A stretch of 7,369 nucleotides of DNA, taken from NCBI GenBank assembly GCA_041831635.1, contig JBHASY010000054.1, forward strand, positions 1 to 7,369. The letters run 5' to 3'. Shown piece after piece: positions 5,194-7,369 of the stretch. Within the stretch, counting starts at the first letter, position 1; each line of letters starts with the position of its first letter. A program made the translations under genes and the position numbers. The notes under the pieces were generated by a model. It was not told the origin of the DNA, ran no database searches, and was given only the letters and a program-made list of their open reading frames with translations. The DNA is from Acetoanaerobium sp041831635. GTDB lineage: Bacteria > Bacillota > Clostridia > Peptostreptococcales > Filifactoraceae.

Positions 5194-6828
5194 TTATTCC
5201 ATTGTAGCCTTGTCATAGTACACAAATCCAAGCGGTGAGAAATGAACACCTTTTATGTTAGATCTAAGTAGTGTAGGTTTTGTGTAGTAGTAGATAGGCA
5301 TAGTGATGTTTTCATCCATCATCAGTTTTTCGGCTTGTAGCATTATAGCATCTCTATCAGTTCCTGAAGCTGCTTTAGAATCAGCTATCAGCTTATCATA
5401 TTCTTCATTTTTCCATTGAGCACTATTATTTCCTGATGTTGATAACCACATATCCAAGAATGTCATAGGGTCAACATAGTCGCCTATCCATCCGTGTCTT
5501 GCTATAACAAAATCTCCTTGAGTTCTTGTGTCTTGGAATACTTTCCACTCTTCGTTTCTAAGTTCAACGTTAATGCCCAGATTTGTTTTCCACATTTCTT
5601 GGATAGCTTCAGCTATAGCTTTGTGAGCCTCAAGAGTGTTGTAAACCACTTCTACTGTAGGGAATCCAGCTCCATCAGGATATCCTGCTTCCGCAAGAAG
5701 TCTTTTAGCTTCTTCAACATTTACAGTAGGAGTAATTCCATAATCTCCGCCTTTTGCTCTGAAGCTTGAGCCGTCACTTAAAGTCATACCCTCAGGTACG
5801 AATCCTGTTGCAGGCTGTTGTCCGCCTTTAGTAACTACATCAACGATAGCTTGTCTGTCTATAGCAAGAGTTAATGCTCTACGAACCTTAGGATCGTTTA
5901 CAGGCTCTTTAGTAACATTAAATACATAGAAGTAAGTTCCTAAGTATGGTTGAATTTCAAAATCTTCATTTGATTCTTGAAGAACAGGGATTTGATCTGT
6001 AGGAATATGCTCAAGGTAGTCGATCTCGCCTGACTCATATGCAGACATTCCCGTAGACTCTTCAACTATCATAAAGAAGTCTATACCGTCAATTTTAACA
6101 CTGTCGGCATTGTAATAGTTTTCGTTTTTAACAAGCTTTAATACGTCATTATGACTCCATTCAACTGCCTTGAAAGGTCCGTTGCTTAAATATGTATCCA
6201 TATTTAAAGTCCAGCCCTCAGGGTCAGCCTCCACTACATCCTTTCTAACAGGGAAGTATGTAGGAAACGCTGTAAGTTCCAAGAAATATGGAGTAGGCGA
6301 CTCTAAAACTACCTCTAAAGTCTTATCATCTACAGCCTTAACTCCGACTTCGTCTGCTGCAACTTCGCCGCTGTTAAATGCCTCTCCGTTTTTTAAGTAG
6401 TACATTTGGTATGCATACTCTGCAGCAGTTGCAGGATCAAGTGCTCTTTTCCAAGCAAACTCGAAGTCCTGAGCCGTTACAGGCTGTCCGTCAGACCATT
6501 TTGCATCTCTTAACTTAAATGTGTAAGTAAGTCCGTCTTCTGAAACTTCCCAGCTTTCCGCCATTCCAGGAATAGCCTTTTCTTTTTCGTCTGTCTTACA
6601 AAGTCCTTCAAATGTGTTAACAAGTACTATTGCTCCGTCTACTGCTGTGTTAAGAGCAGGGTCGATAGTCTGAGGTTCTGCTCCAAGATTATGTTTTACA
6701 ATCTTAGGTTCTGTAGTCTCTCCTGTAGTTTCTCCTCCACCATCGGTTTGACTTCCGCCTGAGCATCCTGCAAGAACAGAGAATCCCATAAATGCAGTAA
6801 GCGCAAATGCGATCAGTTTTTTCTTCAT
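5194..6828 (-). CDS. oppA: Oligopeptide ABC transporter substrate-binding lipoprotein (OppA-like, SBP family 5)
   Basis: The protein has 544 residues. Residues 1-21 are a lipoprotein signal peptide (MKKKLIAFALT, hydrophobic core) ending in the lipobox LAGC with lipid-attachment Cys22. A Gly/Ser/Thr-rich linker (23-40) follows. The rest is a family 5 solute-binding fold: GAEPQTIDPALN (49-60), GLTYTFKLRDAKWSDGQPV (about 99-117), DFEFAWKRALDP, VRRALTLAIDR, and a C-terminal GWIGDYVDPMTFLDMW that is characteristic of peptide-binding OppA proteins. It probably sits on the outer face of the membrane, delivering short peptides to an Opp permease. The ATPase fragment just upstream supports this. AAGGAGG (6842-6836) lies seven bases before the ATG. 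It has its own candidate promoter upstream. I see no terminator between its stop and the riboswitch. Exact ligands cannot be read from sequence. Confidence 0.93.
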   Translation of the reverse strand: MKKKLIAFALTAFMGFSVLAGCSGGSQTDGGGETTGETTEPKIVKHNLGAEPQTIDPALNTAVDGAIVLVNTFEGLCKTDEKEKAIPGMAESWEVSEDGLTYTFKLRDAKWSDGQPVTAQDFEFAWKRALDPATAAEYAYQMYYLKNGEAFNSGEVAADEVGVKAVDDKTLEVVLESPTPYFLELTAFPTYFPVRKDVVEADPEGWTLNMDTYLSNGPFKAVEWSHNDVLKLVKNENYYNADSVKIDGIDFFMIVEESTGMSAYESGEIDYLEHIPTDQIPVLQESNEDFEIQPYLGTYFYVFNVTKEPVNDPKVRRALTLAIDRQAIVDVVTKGGQQPATGFVPEGMTLSDGSSFRAKGGDYGITPTVNVEEAKRLLAEAGYPDGAGFPTVEVVYNTLEAHKAIAEAIQEMWKTNLGINVELRNEEWKVFQDTRTQGDFVIARHGWIGDYVDPMTFLDMWLSTSGNNSAQWKNEEYDKLIADSKAASGTDRDAIMLQAEKLMMDENITMPIYYYTKPTLLRSNIKGVHFSPLGFVYYDKATME

Positions 6829-6849
6829 TTCTTTCCCTCCTTAGTTTTT

Positions 6850-6864
6850 TAATGCTAAGCATTA
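6850..6864. repeat. 15-bp palindrome in the oppA leader
   Basis: TAATGCT and AGCATTA flank a single central base. The palindrome ends eight bases upstream of the oppA ribosome site and lies downstream of the candidate promoter. The one-base centre makes an RNA hairpin unlikely, so a protein-binding operator is the better guess; no regulator can be named. Confidence 0.4.
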
Positions 6865-6891
6865 TTTTGCTATATAATCTACATTCATATC

Positions 6892-6945
6892 TGTAGAAAA
6901 TACCGTTATAAAAGTCCTTTATACCATAATATACGATTTTCTACA
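6892..6945. repeat. 10-bp inverted repeat bracketing the oppA promoter
   Basis: TGTAGAAAAT (6892-6901) and its exact reverse complement ATTTTCTACA (6936-6945) are separated by 34 bases. One arm overlaps the candidate -35 box and the other lies just past the expected transcription start. A further TCTACA copy at 6878-6883 faces the first arm across eight bases. This arrangement fits paired regulator sites, but in AT-rich DNA it may be chance. Confidence 0.4.
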
Positions 6946-6946
6946 A
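6918..6946 (-). promoter_or_regulatory. Candidate oppA promoter with extended -10
   Basis: Minus strand TTGTAG (6946-6941) and TATAAA (6923-6918) are separated by 17 bases, with TGG just before the -10 giving the TGn extension. The predicted start leaves a leader of roughly 80 bases before the oppA ATG at 6828. It is the best sigma-A-like match in the gap after the ATPase gene. Confidence 0.55.
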
Positions 6947-6982
6947 TTTTTAAACTTTTTTTGAAAAATTTCCCCTCAAAAT

Positions 6983-7369
6983 TTACTTTTTATGAAGATG
7001 GCAGGCACACATTCTGCCCGGTGCTATTTCTATAAACTCAGGCTCTTGCTCCTTACATATATCCATCACATACTCACATCTTGTTCTAAATCTACAGCCG
7101 GATGGCGGATTTAGCGGGCTAGGTACATCTCCTTTAAGTATTATCCTCTTACTGTTTTTAGAAATATTCGGGTCAGGTACAGGTACTGCTGAAAGTAATG
7201 CCTGAGTATATGGATGCTGAGGCGAATTATAAAGTTCGTCAGCAGACCCCAGTTCTACCAGTTTTCCAAGATACATAACACCTATTCTGTCAGAAATATG
7301 TTTAACCATAGATAAGTCGTGTGCGATGAATAAATAAGTTATATTTCTTTCTCTTTGCAAATCCTCGAG
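6983..7369 (-). CDS. Oligopeptide/dipeptide ABC transporter ATPase (OppF/DppF-like), C-terminal part
   Basis: The open frame enters from the right edge and gives 128 residues to the TAA at 6985-6983; the Walker A, Q-loop and signature motif lie outside the window. It opens with LEDLQRE, then TYLFIAHDLSMV (11-22), whose H17 is the H-loop histidine, then DRIGVMYLGKLVE (28-40). HPYTQALLSAVP (52-63) starts the oligopeptide-transporter-specific C-terminal extension. Cysteines at 92, 98, 105 and 121 (GCRFRTRC, then C and RMCAC) match the four-cysteine motif of this extension, which holds a [4Fe-4S] cluster in at least one characterised Opp ATPase. Together with OppA downstream this points to the end of an oppBCDF-type operon. 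OppF is slightly more likely than OppD from the end-of-operon position, but this is not certain. No clear terminator follows. Confidence 0.92.
   Translation of the reverse strand, partial: LEDLQRERNITYLFIAHDLSMVKHISDRIGVMYLGKLVELGSADELYNSPQHPYTQALLSAVPVPDPNISKNSKRIILKGDVPSPLNPPSGCRFRTRCEYVMDICKEQEPEFIEIAPGRMCACHLHKK

Noticed and set aside
5494..6400. Plus-strand open frames opposite oppA
   Set aside because: They are antisense to a full-length, conserved binding protein and have no independent support.

Overview
This is an AT-rich window with every recognisable gene on the minus strand, so the biological order runs from high to low coordinates. The base composition, strong AGGAGG-type ribosome sites, transcription-attenuating riboswitch, short 'family 2' ThiF and radical-SAM ThiH (used by anaerobes instead of the O2-dependent glycine oxidase ThiO) all point to an anaerobic low-GC Firmicute of the class Clostridia. 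I cannot name the species. It looks like ordinary chromosome: I see no insertion sequence, phage gene, CRISPR array, tRNA or rRNA.

Layout, in transcription order. (1) 7369-6983: the C-terminal end of an Opp/Dpp-type ABC transporter ATPase, cut by the window edge. (2) 6982-6829: a 154-bp gap with a good extended -10 promoter and several inverted repeats, leading into (3) 6828-5194, an OppA-type peptide-binding lipoprotein. (4) 5181-5045: a TPP riboswitch aptamer followed by an intrinsic terminator, starting only about 14 bases after the oppA stop codon. (5) 5030-1547: the tightly packed thiazole operon thiS-thiF-thiG-thiH-tenI. (6) 1451-459: a PurM/HypE-superfamily (AIR synthase-related) protein 95 bp further on, probably in the same transcript, closed by (7) a strong intrinsic terminator at 399-356. 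(8) 314-1: the start of a secreted protein with a copper-amine-oxidase-N-like stalk domain, cut by the left edge.

How the genes work together: ThiF adenylates the C-terminal Gly of ThiS so that ThiS can become a thiocarboxylate sulfur carrier. ThiH cleaves tyrosine to dehydroglycine. ThiG joins dehydroglycine, ThiS sulfur and deoxyxylulose phosphate into the thiazole phosphate tautomer, and TenI aromatises it. The TPP riboswitch shuts the operon off when thiamine pyrophosphate is plentiful. Pyrimidine-branch genes (thiC, thiD), an evident thiamine-phosphate synthase ThiE and a classical ThiL kinase are not in the window. The most interesting points are the orphan PurM/HypE-like protein closing the thi operon, the TenI rather than ThiE signature in the position often labelled thiE, the ThiS Gly-Gly codons that double as the thiF ribosome site, and the riboswitch that may also form the 3' end of the oppA mRNA.
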